From contig SKYW01000288.1 of NCBI GenBank assembly GCA_007127695.1, forward strand, positions 1 through 7,579: a DNA stretch of 7,579 nucleotides. Reading direction: 5' to 3'. The notes under the pieces were generated by a model, which made no database searches, was not told where the DNA came from, and worked only from the letters and a program-made list of their open reading frames with translations. The first letter of the stretch is position 1; each line of letters opens with the position of its first letter. The translations under genes and the position numbers were made by a program. The stretch is from Balneolales bacterium. Its GTDB lineage: Bacteria > Bacteroidota > Rhodothermia > Balneolales > Natronogracilivirgulaceae. Below, in pieces: positions 6,505 through 7,579 of the stretch.

Positions 6505-6754
6505 GGCGTACAGACCTGCTTGTGTACAGATTTATATGCCGGCATTTTTTCGGCCGGACCGGACACCAGCATTTCTGACGAATCGGCCTTCCGTTCAATG
6601 TCACATGTAATGCCCGCGACGGATGTAATAATAATTCAGCGTGTCAGAAAGCTTTCATATTCGCCGCAATTTGTTCGAATAATGCATTTATAGACAATAT
6701 TTTATATGCAAAAGACAAAATAATAATAAGATATTCTTTTCATATTAATTTGTA

Positions 6755-6787
6755 TATCTTGCGCGAATACCTATAAATAAATAGGTA
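6755..6787 (+). promoter_or_regulatory. Candidate promoter -7 element and leader hairpin of the lipoprotein gene
   Basis: TATCTTGC (6755-6762) resembles the Bacteroidota -7 element TAnnTTTG, though no clear TTG stands at the -33 distance. Directly downstream, TACCTAT (6768-6774) and ATAGGTA (6781-6787) form a perfect 7-bp inverted repeat around a 6-base AT loop, ending 29 bp before the ATG. If the promoter is right, the transcript would begin with or just before this hairpin, which could stabilise the mRNA 5' end or be a repressor site. Confidence 0.35.
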
Positions 6788-6805
6788 GATGTACGTAACT
6801 TAAAT

Positions 6806-6812
6806 AAAGGTG
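6806..6812 (+). promoter_or_regulatory. Ribosome-binding site of the lipoprotein gene
   Basis: AAAGGTG ends 4 bp before the ATG at 6817. It is the clearest Shine-Dalgarno-like site in the window, where other starts have little or none, and it supports this start codon. Confidence 0.5.
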
Positions 6813-6816
6813 ATAT

Positions 6817-7413
6817 ATGACTAATAAATCCGGTTTATTTTTGATAACTATTTCATTGATGATGATTACTAACTGTTCAGATAATGTATCGGGTACTGAT
6901 GACCCGGATAAGCCTGGTTCTCATAATTTGGAATTTTCCATAAGTGGAGATGTTGAGGACGAAAAAACAGGTATCATAGGTTTTTTTGGTGCGGGTGAAA
7001 GTAGTTTTGCAAATGAAAGTGATCATATGTGGCAACTCCTTTCTGAAGACTCTGATCCTGGTCCCCAAACTTTTCGGCTCGATTTTATATATATGGATTT
7101 AGATGAGAAAGTGTCACGGCCCGTACCTGGAACCTATGATGTGGGGTCAATAAGCTATACAGAGGACCCTGATTCTCCGGTTTTTACCGTATCATATGTA
7201 AACACTCAACAATCCATTGCTTATAGTTCGGCATTCGCAGAAATTTGCGGGGAAGAGTATGCTCATACGGGTACGCTTACCATAGACACTTCAACCGAAG
7301 AACTCGTTACCGGCAAATTTGCTTTTGATGCTTTTGCTTGTGATCAAGGCAGCATTTCGGCAACTATCAATTTGACCGGTGAATTCACAGCACCGAGATT
7401 GGATCTTCAGTAG
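6817..7413 (+). CDS. Small envelope lipoprotein of unknown function
   Basis: This 198-residue protein has a lipoprotein signal peptide: residues 1-19 (TNKSGLFLITISLMMITN) lead to C20, the expected lipid-modified cysteine. Asn at -1 (ITNC) is unusual for a lipobox but tolerated in Bacteroidota. An acidic linker SDNVSGTDDPDKPG (21-34) follows. The rest alternates as beta-strands, and near the end TGTLTIDTSTEELVTGKFAF (151-170) and ISATINLTGEF resemble the beta-sandwich lipoproteins scattered through Bacteroidota (weak likeness, no named family). C144 and C175 could form a disulfide. Acidic residues soon after the lipidated cysteine recall surface-export signals known in Bacteroidota, but the match is loose. 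The gene is plainly more AT-rich than its neighbours and has its own promoter-like leader, suggesting recent acquisition. It converges with a receptor gene 31 bp away. Confidence 0.75.
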   Translation: MTNKSGLFLITISLMMITNCSDNVSGTDDPDKPGSHNLEFSISGDVEDEKTGIIGFFGAGESSFANESDHMWQLLSEDSDPGPQTFRLDFIYMDLDEKVSRPVPGTYDVGSISYTEDPDSPVFTVSYVNTQQSIAYSSAFAEICGEEYAHTGTLTIDTSTEELVTGKFAFDAFACDQGSISATINLTGEFTAPRLDLQ

Positions 7414-7444
7414 AAGATGATCCGCCAGACCGAAAATGTGCCCC

Positions 7445-7579
7445 TCAGAAATGGACCCGGTAGGTCATCATCGGCATGAAGCCCATCTGGTAGGATGTGG
7501 CCGTTTCCTGGCGGGCGTTGTTCCAGTTTTCGGTGAAGATATTCTCGCGGTTGGTCATGTTCTGAAGGTCGAGCGCCCA
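7445..7579 (-). CDS. TonB-dependent outer-membrane receptor, C-terminal end (rest outside window)
   Basis: On the minus strand, 44 codons run from the window edge to a TGA at 7447-7445. They begin WALDLQNMTNRENIF and end GFMPMMTYRVHF. This is the last part of a TonB-dependent receptor barrel: WALDxQNxTNREN is a strong family block, and the final strand ends in Phe as outer-membrane barrels do. It is the same broad family as the receptor at the left edge, with the same last-strand pattern, but keeps the family block better. The two are different genes, since the C-termini differ clearly. The start and nearly all of the gene lie to the right of the window. Confidence 0.8.
   Translation of the reverse strand, partial: WALDLQNMTNRENIFTENWNNARQETATSYQMGFMPMMTYRVHF

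Larger units (their letters stand above)
6505..6816. other. Gene-free, increasingly AT-rich stretch
   Basis: No gene is supported here. The first part carries a short GTACA...TGTAC inverted repeat (6508-6512 with 6523-6527) and a direct repeat GTACAGA (6508-6514, 6524-6530) right after the GroES-like stop. TTTCTGAC (6572-6579) and GTCAGAAA (6643-6650) form a perfect 8-bp inverted repeat 63 bp apart, of unknown meaning. From about 6650 base composition turns strongly AT-rich, leading into the lipoprotein promoter region. Only very short frames occur. Confidence 0.5.

Noticed and set aside
6539..6557. CCGGC...GCCGG inverted repeat after the GroES-like gene as an intrinsic terminator
   Set aside because: The stem is only 5 bp and the T-run lies in the loop instead of after the stem.
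7401..7423. GGATCTTC/GAAGATGATCC imperfect hairpin between the lipoprotein and the convergent receptor gene
   Set aside because: It needs a three-base bulge, overlaps the stop codon and has no T-run on either side; too weak to call as a bidirectional terminator.
1..7579. CRISPR arrays, tRNA or rRNA genes, transposases, phage genes
   Set aside because: No regularly spaced repeats, cloverleaf-like sequence, rRNA blocks or DDE/integrase motifs were seen on either strand.

Overview
The window reads as accessory chromosome from a Bacteroidota-like bacterium, most plausibly a member of the Balneolota/Rhodothermota. The assignment rests on protein types: two outer-membrane TonB-dependent receptor ends of the same broad family, a large secreted DUF5916 barrel protein, a long-form GroES-like protein of the kind common in Bacteroidota, a DUF6364/PIN toxin-antitoxin pair, weak or absent Shine-Dalgarno sites before most starts, and AT-rich TAnnTT-type candidate promoter elements. 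Most of the window is GC-rich. The right-hand 0.8 kb before the last gene is clearly AT-rich.

Layout from left to right. 1-660 is the C-terminal part of a TonB-dependent receptor whose 5' end lies outside. 661-836 holds a hairpin and a putative autoregulated promoter with two ACACGTAC boxes. 837-1491 is a type II toxin-antitoxin operon (RHH-type DUF6364 antitoxin and PIN RNase, overlapping by 8 bp). 1504-1716 lies between genes, yet its minus strand reads as coding sequence, probably a remnant of an unrecognised gene. 1720-2952 is a four-helix membrane SpoIIE/PP2C phosphatase with a G8 tract inside one membrane-helix region. About 3062-3244 looks like a decayed piece of a YdjM-like membrane hydrolase gene. 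3245-3565 holds no gene, only a candidate -7 element. 3566-5971 is an 801-residue DUF5916 protein with an N-terminal CBM9-like domain. 6133-6504 is a stand-alone GroES-like protein. 6505-6816 is a gene-free AT-rich stretch with a hairpin and candidate promoter. 6817-7413 is a small lipoprotein with atypical composition. 7445-7579 (minus) is the C-terminus of a second TonB-dependent receptor.

Functionally the genes do not form one operon. Only the toxin-antitoxin pair is clearly co-transcribed. The theme is the cell envelope (two receptors, a secreted barrel protein, a lipoprotein, a membrane phosphatase), with a toxin-antitoxin module and two gene remnants that mark past rearrangement. I do not see a clear new multi-gene system. 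The most interesting points are the antisense coding remnant beside the toxin-antitoxin cassette, the hydrolase remnant, the G8 tract in the phosphatase, and the compositionally foreign lipoprotein next to a receptor.
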